DNA from: Nitrospiria bacterium
Lineage (GTDB): Bacteria; Nitrospirota; Nitrospiria; SBBL01; JAADHI01
DNA: 37,618 nucleotides
Direction of reading: 5' to 3'
Assembly: GCA_945787655.1 (NCBI GenBank)
Contig: CALZIJ010000037.1
Span: 1-37,618, forward strand
Shown piece by piece: positions 30,433-37,618 of the stretch. Position numbers and translations under genes: made by a program. The number at the start of each line of letters is the position of its first letter. Within the stretch, counting starts at the first letter, position 1. The notes below the pieces were generated by a model. That model had not been told where the DNA came from. It did not search any database and worked only from the letters and a program-made list of their open reading frames with translations.

Positions 30433-33123
30433 ATGAAGCGCATACTTGATCATCCCAAACTGATTACGGCATTCATGGCGCTGACCACCGTGGGATTTAT
30501 CGCGGTGGCGGCGCTGCCGAGTCTTTGGCCGGATACATTTCCGGCGCTCAATCCCGTCCGTGTCGACACAGATCCCGAAAACATGCTGCCTGCGGATGAG
30601 GCCGCGCGGGTTTTTCATACTGAGATGAAAAAGAAGATGTCCCTGCACGACATGGTCGTGCTGGGCGTCGTCAATGAACACCACCCGGAAGGGGTTTTTA
30701 ATCGTGCATCTCTGGAAAAAATCTTTGAGCTGACGGAGTATGCCAAGACCTTGCGTTGGCCCGATCCCGAAAATCCCGAAAAACAGATCGGCGTGGTGGA
30801 AGTCGATCTGTTGGCCCCGTCCACCGTGGACAACATGGAACAGGGCGGGCTGGGAATGGTGACCTTTGAATGGCTTATGCCGCAGCCGCCCGCGACCGAC
30901 GCTGCGGCCCTGGCCATTCGGCAAAAGGCGGCGCGTATTCCCTTTTTAAATGGCACACTGATTTCAGAGGACGGCAAGGCCGTCGCCCTTTACATTCCCA
31001 TCACCTCGAAAAAAGTCAGTCATCAAGTCGCCACGGCCCTGGAAGAAAAGATCGCTCAATTTTCCGGCGACGAGGAGTATCACATTACCGGCCTGCCCGT
31101 CGCGGAAGACACCTTCGGCGTGGAGATGTTTATTCAAATGGCGATCTCCGCACCGATTGCGATGGTGGTGATTTTTCTTTTGATGTACTTCTTTTTCCAG
31201 CGCATCGTCTTGATTATTTCTCCGATGATCGTCGCCATGGTTTCAGTGGTGTGGACGATGGGCCTGCTTATCGCCACGGGCAACACCATTCATATCATGA
31301 GTTCGATGATTCCGATCTTCATCATGCCGATCGCCGTGCTCGACGCCATCCATATCCTCTCCGATTTTTTTGATCATTACGACGCAAAACGGGACCGGAA
31401 AGAAACTGTCCTGGAGGTGATGAAGACCCTTTTCAGACCCATGCTCTACACAACGCTCACGACGATGGCGGGTTTTGCTTCGCTCGCTTTCACACCCATC
31501 CCGCCTGTGCAAACCTTCGGGCTGTTCATCGCCTTCGGGGTCTTTGCCGCCTGGTTTTGGACCATGGCCTTTATCCCGGCCTCAATCATGCTGATTCCAC
31601 AAAACATGTTGGAAAATTTTGGTTTGAAGCAGGAAAAGGCTCAGGAAGAGGCACGGCCCAAGTTGGTGCGCTTCCTTGAAGCGCTGGGCAAAATGACCTA
31701 TGCGCATCCGAAATACGTCATCGCCGTGTCCGTGCTGCTTGTCGTCGTCGCGGTCTACGGCATCCAGCGGATTCGCATCAACGACAACCCGATTAAGTGG
31801 TTCAATCCCTCGCATCCGATCCGGGTCGCGGACCGTGTCTTGAACGAACATTTCGGCGGGACCTACATGGCCTATTTGGCCTTGGAACCGGAGGTCGCCG
31901 AAACTGGAACGGGTCAACATGCCGAGGATTTTAGGGAAAGACTTTCCTCCCACACCAAGCAACTGGACGGCCTGGTTCCGATGATCGGCGAAACCGCCGT
32001 ACAGGTGAATACCGAAGCCCGACGCCTTCGAGATGCGCAGCTTTCGGAAAAGGCCTTCCTCGACGGCCTCGAAACCTTCGTGAATGACAAGCTGGAAACC
32101 GTCTCCTTTGATGAAATGGAAGCTTGGGAGGCTTTGTTGCTCGTGATCGACCAACAGCGACAGCAAAACCAGATTTTCAAACAGCCTGAGGTGCTGAGCT
32201 ACATGGGCCAACTTCAAGATCATCTGCTGACGACGGGCATTGTCGGGAAATCCAATTCCCTGGCCGATGTCGTGAAAACCGTACATCGTGAACTCTTCTT
32301 AGGAGAGGCGCAAGCCTATCGTATTCCTGATACCGCGAATGCCGTGGCGCAAACGCTGATCACCTATCAAAATAGCCATCGGCCGCAGGATCTGTGGCAT
32401 TTTGTGACGCCGGACTACCGGACTTCGTCTCTGTGGGTGCAGCTGAAAAGCGGGGATAATATCGACATGGCCCAGGTGGTTGAAAGCGTCGACCAATTTA
32501 TTCAAAACAATCCCCCGCCGGTGCCGCTCAAACATCAGTGGTTTGGGCTGACGTATATCAATGTCATCTGGCAGGAAAAGATGGTCAGCGGCATGTTAGA
32601 AGCCTTTATCGGCAGCTTCCTGATCGTACTGGTCATGATGATCGTGCTGTTTCGCTCTGTGATTTGGGGCATGCTTTCGATGCTGCCGCTGACCCTGACC
32701 ATCGGGTTGATTTACGGCATCATCGGCCTCATCGGGAAGGATTACGACATGCCCGTCGCCGTCCTGTCCGCTTTGAGTCTCGGTCTTTCTGTGGATTACG
32801 CCATTCATTTCCTGGCGCGCGCCCGGATGCTGCAAGCCCAGCACGGCACATGGGCCGCCGCGTGCATCCATGTCTTTGGTGAGCCGGTGCGGGCGATCTT
32901 CCGCAATGCCGTTGTGGTCGGATTCGGTTTTCTGCCCTTGCTGGCTGCGCCGCTGGTTCCCTATCAAACCGTCGGCATCTTTATCGCGGCCATCCTGCTC
33001 GCGGCGGGCGGCGCGACGATCCTGATTCTCCCGGCGCTGATTACACTCATGCAAAACTGGACTTTTCCTAAAACGCAGACAATGCCCCCAGCAAAACCGA
33101 CTTTAAAAGGAGGTGTGTCATGA
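30433..33123 (+). CDS. RND-superfamily transporter (MMPL/HpnN-like)
   Basis: An 896-residue inner-membrane protein with two-fold RND symmetry: a first membrane helix at about 9-30, a periplasmic loop to about 235, five helices to about 395, another helix at about 430-450, a second large loop, and five helices at about 725-885. Conserved LDAIHILSDF and SLGLSVDYAIHFL segments lie in the helix-4-like positions. The 896-residue length and loops resemble the hydrophobe/amphiphile MMPL-like group rather than AcrB. No adaptor protein gene is nearby; the LolA-like gene that overlaps its stop by four bases suggests lipid or lipoprotein-like cargo. DNA composition is visibly more GC-rich than the flanks. 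Confidence 0.92.
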   Translation: MKRILDHPKLITAFMALTTVGFIAVAALPSLWPDTFPALNPVRVDTDPENMLPADEAARVFHTEMKKKMSLHDMVVLGVVNEHHPEGVFNRASLEKIFELTEYAKTLRWPDPENPEKQIGVVEVDLLAPSTVDNMEQGGLGMVTFEWLMPQPPATDAAALAIRQKAARIPFLNGTLISEDGKAVALYIPITSKKVSHQVATALEEKIAQFSGDEEYHITGLPVAEDTFGVEMFIQMAISAPIAMVVIFLLMYFFFQRIVLIISPMIVAMVSVVWTMGLLIATGNTIHIMSSMIPIFIMPIAVLDAIHILSDFFDHYDAKRDRKETVLEVMKTLFRPMLYTTLTTMAGFASLAFTPIPPVQTFGLFIAFGVFAAWFWTMAFIPASIMLIPQNMLENFGLKQEKAQEEARPKLVRFLEALGKMTYAHPKYVIAVSVLLVVVAVYGIQRIRINDNPIKWFNPSHPIRVADRVLNEHFGGTYMAYLALEPEVAETGTGQHAEDFRERLSSHTKQLDGLVPMIGETAVQVNTEARRLRDAQLSEKAFLDGLETFVNDKLETVSFDEMEAWEALLLVIDQQRQQNQIFKQPEVLSYMGQLQDHLLTTGIVGKSNSLADVVKTVHRELFLGEAQAYRIPDTANAVAQTLITYQNSHRPQDLWHFVTPDYRTSSLWVQLKSGDNIDMAQVVESVDQFIQNNPPPVPLKHQWFGLTYINVIWQEKMVSGMLEAFIGSFLIVLVMMIVLFRSVIWGMLSMLPLTLTIGLIYGIIGLIGKDYDMPVAVLSALSLGLSVDYAIHFLARARMLQAQHGTWAAACIHVFGEPVRAIFRNAVVVGFGFLPLLAAPLVPYQTVGIFIAAILLAAGGATILILPALITLMQNWTFPKTQTMPPAKPTLKGGVS

Positions 33124-33932
33124 AAAAAAAATTATCTTCCCTCGGCCTCATTCTATTCTCCCTTTTAACCTATCCACTCACCGGTTTTTCTGCGGAGGCG
33201 GAATTAAGCGCCGATATGATTGTCAAAAAGGCCGTCCAGGCGGCGTATTACCAAGGCAAGGACGGCCGCGCCCAAGTCTCCATGACAATTAGCGACAGTC
33301 AGGGCCGCGCGCGGCAACGGCGATTCACCCTGTTGCGGCGCAATCTCTCCGATGCAGGCGTCATCGGCGATCAGCAATTTTATGTCTATTTTCATCGCCC
33401 GGCGGACGTGAATCAGACCGTCTTCATGGTTTGGAAAAATCTTGGCAAGGACGACGACCGTTGGCTTTACTTGCCCGCCCTGGACCTGGTCAAGCGCATC
33501 GCTGCCAGCGACGAGCGCACAAGCTTTGTCGGCTCCGACTTCTTTTATGAAGACGTTTCGGGACGCGGCACGGATGAAGACCATCACACATTGATCGAAA
33601 CCAATCAAAACTTCTACCTCATTGAGAGCCACCCGAAAGATCCTTCGCGGGTCGAATTTGAATCCTATACATCGTGGATTCATCGAAAGACCTTCATCCC
33701 GATAAAAATCAGCTATTTCAATAAAAACAAGGAACACTATCGCACCTATGAGGCGCTCAAGGTCGAAAAAATCCAAAACTTTCAAACCGTGGTGCAAGCC
33801 AGAATGACCGACCTTCGTACACAAAGCAAAACCGAGGTCCGCTACGACAAGGTTGAATACAACCTCAACCTGCCCGAGGAAATCTTCACGGAACGCTATT
33901 TGAGAAATCCCCCCAAGAGGCATCTCCGGTGA
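33120..33932 (+). CDS. Outer-membrane lipoprotein-sorting (LolA-like) periplasmic protein
   Basis: The 270-residue protein has a Sec signal peptide (KKKLSSLGLILFSLL, cut near residue 24 after GFSA). The mature part follows the family that pairs with RND genes: GKDGRAQVSMTISDSQGRARQ, a FHRPADVNQTVFMVW strand, WLYLPALDLVKRI and GSDFFYEDVSGR near the centre. Such proteins have a LolA/LolB-like half-barrel for a lipid chain. AAAGGAGG precedes the ATG. The start overlaps the RND stop and its stop overlaps the barrel gene start, so all three are coupled. Confidence 0.92.
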   Translation: MKKKLSSLGLILFSLLTYPLTGFSAEAELSADMIVKKAVQAAYYQGKDGRAQVSMTISDSQGRARQRRFTLLRRNLSDAGVIGDQQFYVYFHRPADVNQTVFMVWKNLGKDDDRWLYLPALDLVKRIAASDERTSFVGSDFFYEDVSGRGTDEDHHTLIETNQNFYLIESHPKDPSRVEFESYTSWIHRKTFIPIKISYFNKNKEHYRTYEALKVEKIQNFQTVVQARMTDLRTQSKTEVRYDKVEYNLNLPEEIFTERYLRNPPKRHLR

Positions 33933-35395
33933 AGCGCGGCACCCTTCAAAGCGTCCTCGCCTCCATCGGCGGCGCGAGTTTATTGTGTCTTTTATGCATC
34001 TCCTCTCCGCTCTTCGCGGCGGATGCCCCGGCGCTTCCGCCCGGGCTGGAAGACAAGGCACCCGAAGACAGCCCACCCGCGCTGCCTGAGGGCTTGGGAG
34101 CTACGTCCGACGCAGACACGCCGCCGCTGCCTTCGGGTTTGGACGATGCCCCACCGCCAGCCGAAGAACCGCCACAAGCCCACGATGGGATTCCGCCGGG
34201 ACTTTCCGGTTTTTTGGAAGGCCGCGCCGGGCTGAGAACGCAAAACGATCCCCACGAGAAAACGTCCTCCATCGGAGAAACGCGCCTGCAATTGCAACTG
34301 GAACGGTCTTTTCGCCGGACGAGTTTCAACCTCACCACGGATTTGATTTACGATCCGGTCTTGGACAAACATGAAATTGATCTTGAAAAAGGCGAAGGCT
34401 TTCTCGACCTTCGGGAAGCGAACATGCTTTTGCGTCCAGGCAGGGCCGTCGATCTCAAAGTCGGCCGGCAGATTCTGACTTGGGGCACCGGCGATCTCAT
34501 CTTTATCAATGATCTCTTTCCGAAAGACTGGAACGCCTTTTTTATCGGGCGCGACACGGAATATCTCAAAGCCCCTTCGGATGCCCTCAAGGCCTCGCTC
34601 TTCAGCGCCCTGGTCAATCTGGATATTGTGTACACCCCGCGTTTTGATGCCGATCGCTTTATCGACGGCCAACGTATTTCGTTTTACAACGGAGCCTTGG
34701 CACGGCGGAGCGGGCGCGATGCCGTCGTGAATGCTGACCGGCACAATGACTGGTTTAAGGACGACGAATTGGCTTGGCGGCTTTACAAAAACGTCGGCGG
34801 ACTCGAACTGGCCGTCTACGGTTACGACGGTTATTGGAAATCGCCCGGCGGCATGGATTCCGCTTCCGGCGCGGCAACTTTTCCGAAGTTGTCCGTCTAC
34901 GGTGCCAGTGGCCGGGGGGCGCTCGCAAAGGGCATCGGCAATATCGAGCTGGGGCTTTACAATTCGAGGGATGACCGGGACGGGAACAATGCCTTTGTTC
35001 GGAACAGCGAAGTGCGGTTTTTGGCGGGATACGAACAGGAAGCCGCACAGAATCTAACGGTCGGATTTCAATATTATCTGGAATACATGCTAGAGCACGA
35101 TGCGTATTTGAGCACGCTTCCAGCGGGAAGCCCCGTCGCTGACGAGGACCGGCATGTGATTACCCTCCGCCTCACACACCTCTTGATGCAGCAAAACCTC
35201 AGACTCTCCTTATTCACCTTTTATTCCCCCTCGGACCAAGACGCTTATCTTCGTCCAAAGGCGCACTACAAAATCGGTGACGCCTGGTCGGCGGAATTCG
35301 GCGGCAATGTATTTGTCGGAAAAGATCGACACACCTTCTTCGGCCAATTTGAAAACAACAGCAATGTGTACTTGGCCCTACGCTATAGTTTTTGA
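33929..35395 (+). CDS. Outer-membrane beta-barrel protein, DUF1302-like
   Basis: The 488-residue protein has a signal peptide (cut near AADA, about residue 31). Residues about 32-90 are a Pro-rich linker with four related units: ALPPGLE, ALPEGLG, PLPSGLD and GIPPGL. From about 92 to the end are amphipathic beta strands ending in LALRYSF, with the C-terminal Phe needed for barrel assembly. KVGRQILTWGTGDLIFINDLF is seen in pieces typical of DUF1302/alginate-export-like barrels. It should form the outer-membrane part of the export route with the RND and LolA-like proteins. The start is GTG, overlapping the preceding stop, with AGAGG nine bases upstream. Confidence 0.87.
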   Translation: MKRGTLQSVLASIGGASLLCLLCISSPLFAADAPALPPGLEDKAPEDSPPALPEGLGATSDADTPPLPSGLDDAPPPAEEPPQAHDGIPPGLSGFLEGRAGLRTQNDPHEKTSSIGETRLQLQLERSFRRTSFNLTTDLIYDPVLDKHEIDLEKGEGFLDLREANMLLRPGRAVDLKVGRQILTWGTGDLIFINDLFPKDWNAFFIGRDTEYLKAPSDALKASLFSALVNLDIVYTPRFDADRFIDGQRISFYNGALARRSGRDAVVNADRHNDWFKDDELAWRLYKNVGGLELAVYGYDGYWKSPGGMDSASGAATFPKLSVYGASGRGALAKGIGNIELGLYNSRDDRDGNNAFVRNSEVRFLAGYEQEAAQNLTVGFQYYLEYMLEHDAYLSTLPAGSPVADEDRHVITLRLTHLLMQQNLRLSLFTFYSPSDQDAYLRPKAHYKIGDAWSAEFGGNVFVGKDRHTFFGQFENNSNVYLALRYSF

Positions 35396-35416
35396 TTTTC
35401 ATCACAGGAAACCGAC

Positions 35417-35743
35417 ATGAGCAAAAACGAATTTGATGCAGCGCAATACAAACAAGGACAGCAGCAGGGCCGGGAAAGACTCGGAGAGGACGGTGGCGTG
35501 AGTCTTTATGTGGTGGGGGAAGGGGAGACATATCCCTTTTTACAGGTGGGGACGGAGCCTGTCGATTCGTCTTTCGCTCTTCATCATCAGAAAAAAATTT
35601 CTGCTTCCAGTGGCCGATGTTACCAAGATACTGGACTCGGTCATGCCGTTGAAGGTCACGATGTTCTCCGAAGGCCTTGGACGAAAGCCGAAGCCTTCGA
35701 TGGTGACTTCCGTTCCGACTGGCGCGCGATCGGGCAAGAGTAA
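35417..35743 (+). pseudogene. Probable truncated gene start after the barrel gene
   Basis: An ATG with AGGAA seven bases upstream lies 21 bases after the barrel gene and opens a frame of 108 codons. The first 20 residues (MSKNEFDAAQYKQGQQQGRE) look like the N-terminus of a soluble protein, perhaps a SAM-dependent methyltransferase. Past about codon 40 the frame runs antisense to the RHS/TIG fragment and is not protein-like. The best reading is an operon gene cut off by the event that brought in the RHS locus. No homology can be claimed, and it may not be translated usefully. Confidence 0.35.
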
Positions 35744-36028
35744 AAAGAGGCCGATACTGCCCGCCGTCGGAGAAAAATTGTCGATGGACAGCAGGTTGCC
35801 GACGGCGTCGTAGCGGTGCACGGCCATATTGCCGGCGTCGTCTTTTTCCGCAATGAGGCGGCCCTGGGCATCGTAGAAAAATTCAGCGGGGACGGCATCT
35901 CCCAGCGGGAAAAACAGGGAGAGAATGAGAAGGAAAGGTACAATCGTTTTCAAGGATTGATTTTTAATTTGATTGTTATTCAAGAATTTAAATGGCCTAT
36001 TAAGTATTTTTTGTTCAGTTGGATTCAT
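35540..36028 (-). pseudogene. N-terminal fragment of an RHS/TIG-domain protein
   Basis: The 162-codon frame begins with a hydrophobic signal or membrane stretch (TIVPFLLILSLFFPL), then YD repeats (FFYDAQGRLIAEKDDAGN, then RYDAVGNLLSI) and the first part of an IPT/TIG domain (APVGTEVTIEGFGFRP, then ENIVTFNGM). This is the usual opening of RHS proteins of more than 1000 residues, but the frame breaks inside the TIG domain near 35610 and ends in unrelated residues. Everything after that is missing. The start overlaps the preceding minus-strand gene by 14 bases and has no clear ribosome site. Confidence 0.75.
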
Positions 36029-36887
36029 AATAAGTAATTGTCCGCTTGATAATTTCTGGAGGTTCTGCCGTTAATTTTCCATCTTTGTTTGACCACTTTG
36101 TCGTGATTTTTTTAATCCAATTTCCCACAGGGTCGAATTCGTAAATGTAGGTCTGCTTTTCTTGTAATGTGCCCTCTTGGTCATAGTGAAGATCTTCCGA
36201 TATAGTGCCTGTTTTATCGTAGTTCATCTTTATTTTCGTCTTAAAGACACCATTTTTATAGACAGTCATCTCAATTTCTTTCCCCTGTTGATCAAACACC
36301 GTAATATATTTAATGTGATCTGAATCGACTGGTAATCCTGGCTCTTTTAAGATAGCTGTCGATGTGACCCTTCCTTGTTCATTTATCCTGTAATTGGTCC
36401 GCATATGGGAGAGAAGCGTTCCATCCCCTTTAATATACTTGCTATCGATTTCCCTGCCGTGTTCGTCATACTTTAGTTCTCTCTTGAATCTCTGTTTTCC
36501 GTTCGCACGATATGTTTTTATTTTCTTTATATTCCCCCTATCATCATAAACAACTAGCCGCTTTCCATATACAAATCCGTCACTATTGAAGGTTGTAATG
36601 GTTTCTGTTTTTGTCGTTGGATCATAAGAATGAGTATTCTTAGATCCCATTTTTTCATCATTTAAAACCCCTCCAACTTTATAGCTACTATGTATCGACT
36701 CGATCTTATGACCTTCTGGATCATAGGTCTCAACCGTTTGATGGATTTCATCGCCCATCTCCCATGTTCGGCCCATTTCAATTACAATAGTACGAACAGA
36801 ACCGATTAGTATATTCTCATCCAAAGAGGTTTTGGCACTCGCAGTTGATAAAAATATAATAATGAGTAATAACACTCTAAAAAGCAT
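36015..36887 (-). CDS. Secreted protein with YD-like repeats, in RHS immunity position
   Basis: The product is 290 residues with a signal peptide (LFRVLLLIIIFLSTASA, cut near residue 18). The mature part has repeated beta-hairpins with a YD-x2-G-type core: TYDPEGHKIE, VYDDRGNIKKI, KYDEHGREID, NYDKTGTISE, EFDPVGNWIKK. The ATG has AAAGG about 11 bases upstream, 31 bases after the RHS stop. A gene in this place is normally the immunity protein for the RHS tip, but this looks like a small secreted YD-repeat relative. A periplasmic immunity role, or an orphan secreted filament-like protein, are both open. The DNA is AT-rich compared with the rest of the window. Confidence 0.75.
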   Translation of the reverse strand: MLFRVLLLIIIFLSTASAKTSLDENILIGSVRTIVIEMGRTWEMGDEIHQTVETYDPEGHKIESIHSSYKVGGVLNDEKMGSKNTHSYDPTTKTETITTFNSDGFVYGKRLVVYDDRGNIKKIKTYRANGKQRFKRELKYDEHGREIDSKYIKGDGTLLSHMRTNYRINEQGRVTSTAILKEPGLPVDSDHIKYITVFDQQGKEIEMTVYKNGVFKTKIKMNYDKTGTISEDLHYDQEGTLQEKQTYIYEFDPVGNWIKKITTKWSNKDGKLTAEPPEIIKRTITYYESN

Positions 36888-36918
36888 TTGATATTTACAC
36901 CTTTACAAATTAGCCTTT

Positions 36919-37618
36919 TTAATCTTGTTTGCTAATACAAGCTCTCATGTCTTCTTTACATGATCTAGGTGGTCTTCTTCCCTTTTCTTTGAAACAAAAT
37001 TCGAGAGCATTTTCTAAATCTTTCATTCTACATTGTTTATTTGCATGGCTCTTTTCTTCACAATCATCACCTAATTCAAGGTATTCGGTGCCGACGCATG
37101 ATCGTACTTCTCTATCTTTATAAGATATATCGTTCAAGCATTTATTATAAACATCGTTGCAGCTACGATCTGTAAAAAACAAACCGAAAGGGTCTGTTTT
37201 CAGGATAGGCTTATTGCTCACATAAGCATAGCCATTCAAAAATTGTGTTATGTCAGCCCCCGGCGTATTGACTGTCCCAGGGAACGTCCAGATTGTGAAA
37301 TTAGTGAACTTACATTGCCCCAGAGAAAGAGGTGTATAAGGTGAAATGATTGGGTCCTCTCTGATAAATCTCTTCAAATTCTCGGAATAATACCGTGCCC
37401 GATAATAATACAGCCCCGTCCCGTCGTTCTCCCTCCCCGTGTACTGAAACGGATTCGTTGAAGTGCCGTTGATGGTGGTCTTCCCGAAGGCTTCGTATTC
37501 ATAGCTTGTCGTCACCGCTCCGGTATTGTCGGTTAAATCCAGGGTAGTGCCCAAAGCGTCCACATGAAAATATTCGTTTGTCTCGGCCTGCCGCACAAAG
37601 GGTTCGTCGATGCTTAAA
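36919..37618 (-). CDS. RHS-repeat protein, C-terminal part with Cys-rich tip
   Basis: The frame is open to the window edge, so the bulk of the gene is outside and 232 residues are visible. The RHS core end is unmistakable: DALGTTLDLTDNTGAV, YEYEAFGKTT, NPFQYTGRENDGTGLYYYRARYYS and the PILKTDPFGL boundary (P-x4-DPxGL). After it comes an 87-residue tip with eight cysteines and many charges, matching no family I can name. In RHS systems the shell encloses and releases a variable C-terminal toxin; this tip would be the toxin, perhaps disulfide-bonded outside the cytoplasm. A GTG at 37594-37596 is internal. The tip and following gene are AT-rich, the core is not. Confidence 0.9.
   Translation of the reverse strand, partial: LSIDEPFVRQAETNEYFHVDALGTTLDLTDNTGAVTTSYEYEAFGKTTINGTSTNPFQYTGRENDGTGLYYYRARYYSENLKRFIREDPIISPYTPLSLGQCKFTNFTIWTFPGTVNTPGADITQFLNGYAYVSNKPILKTDPFGLFFTDRSCNDVYNKCLNDISYKDREVRSCVGTEYLELGDDCEEKSHANKQCRMKDLENALEFCFKEKGRRPPRSCKEDMRACISKQD

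Noticed and set aside
30121-30924. 267-codon minus-strand frame across the YgaP-like and RND genes
   Set aside because: Its product is rich in His, Arg and Gln, with no recognisable motif, and it mirrors the codon pattern of the plus-strand genes.
31582-32286. 234-codon minus-strand frame inside the RND gene
   Set aside because: It is entirely antisense to the transporter loop, with no motif and no promoter or ribosome site.
33204-34076. 290-codon minus-strand frame across the LolA-like and barrel genes
   Set aside because: It is antisense to two well-supported genes with signal peptides and family motifs, in GC-rich DNA where long open antisense frames are common. It has no ribosome site or domain.
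33992-34744. 250-codon minus-strand frame inside the barrel gene
   Set aside because: Low-complexity Arg/Gly-rich product, antisense to a convincing barrel protein.
37594-37596. GTG start for the RHS protein
   Set aside because: The frame continues to the window edge with typical RHS residues (LSIDEPFVRQAE), so this codon is internal.
1-37618. tRNA, rRNA, CRISPR array, integrase, transposase or replication origin
   Set aside because: No cloverleaf, conserved rRNA segment, regular direct repeats, mobile-element enzyme or DnaA-box cluster was found on either strand by reading; a tRNA or covariance-model scan was not possible.

Overview
The window looks like chromosomal DNA from a Gram-negative (diderm) bacterium. 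The support is an outer-membrane beta-barrel gene, a LolA-like periplasmic protein, an RND transporter and leucyl/phenylalanyl-tRNA-protein transferase. The phylum cannot be fixed by reading alone. The mixture (TIG/YD-repeat RHS proteins, FHA plus TPR-kinase, alpha-E/ATP-grasp operon) would suit a Nitrospirota- or Desulfobacterota-like lineage, but that is a guess. No rRNA, tRNA, CRISPR array or intact insertion sequence was seen. Every gene-free stretch is under 300 bases; the four longest (1445-1733, 8877-9144, 21973-22264, 29703-29970) are described through the hairpins and promoters they hold.

Layout. 1-5281 is housekeeping: the 3' end of uppP, an ArsM-like methyltransferase ending at an intrinsic terminator, a duplicated-domain hypothetical, an FmdE-like zinc-ribbon protein, a thioredoxin-fold protein, chorismate synthase (aroC) and a Nudix hydrolase. 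5425-8876 is a signalling pair: an FHA protein whose GTG start has no room for a normal leader, overlapping a membrane-anchored TPR protein that ends in a Ser/Thr kinase. 8963-10780 holds a cold-shock gene with a strong promoter and long leader, convergent with and overlapping pyruvate kinase; their shared terminator hairpin lies inside the pyk coding sequence.

10925-15037 is an operon of a secreted protein, a circularly permuted ATP-grasp enzyme and an alpha-E/transglutaminase fusion, convergent with aat. This matches the predicted peptide/amide-ligase neighbourhoods known for these families. 15956-21972 is a second block: a six-hairpin glycosidase-like protein, a GT4 glycosyltransferase and an unusual fusion of an alkaline-phosphatase-superfamily domain, a membrane hairpin and an EEP phosphodiesterase domain. 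A lone CBM48-type protein follows under its own promoter. Together these could be a glycan or glycolipid synthesis and turnover system, which is the best candidate here for something undescribed.

22607-29022 holds a cupin divergent from a TetR regulator across a large dyad, an acetolactate-synthase-like TPP enzyme paired with an aldehyde dehydrogenase, NfuA and an ATP-grasp ligase. 29118-35395 is an export module: a second TetR regulator, two GTAC-core operators in and beside a good promoter, a 32-bp perfect palindrome in the leader, two small YgaP-like membrane proteins, an RND transporter, a LolA-like protein and an outer-membrane barrel in translationally coupled order. 35417-37618 is debris and an RHS locus: a probable gene remnant on +, then on - an RHS core with a Cys-rich tip, a secreted YD-repeat-like protein and an RHS/TIG N-terminal fragment.
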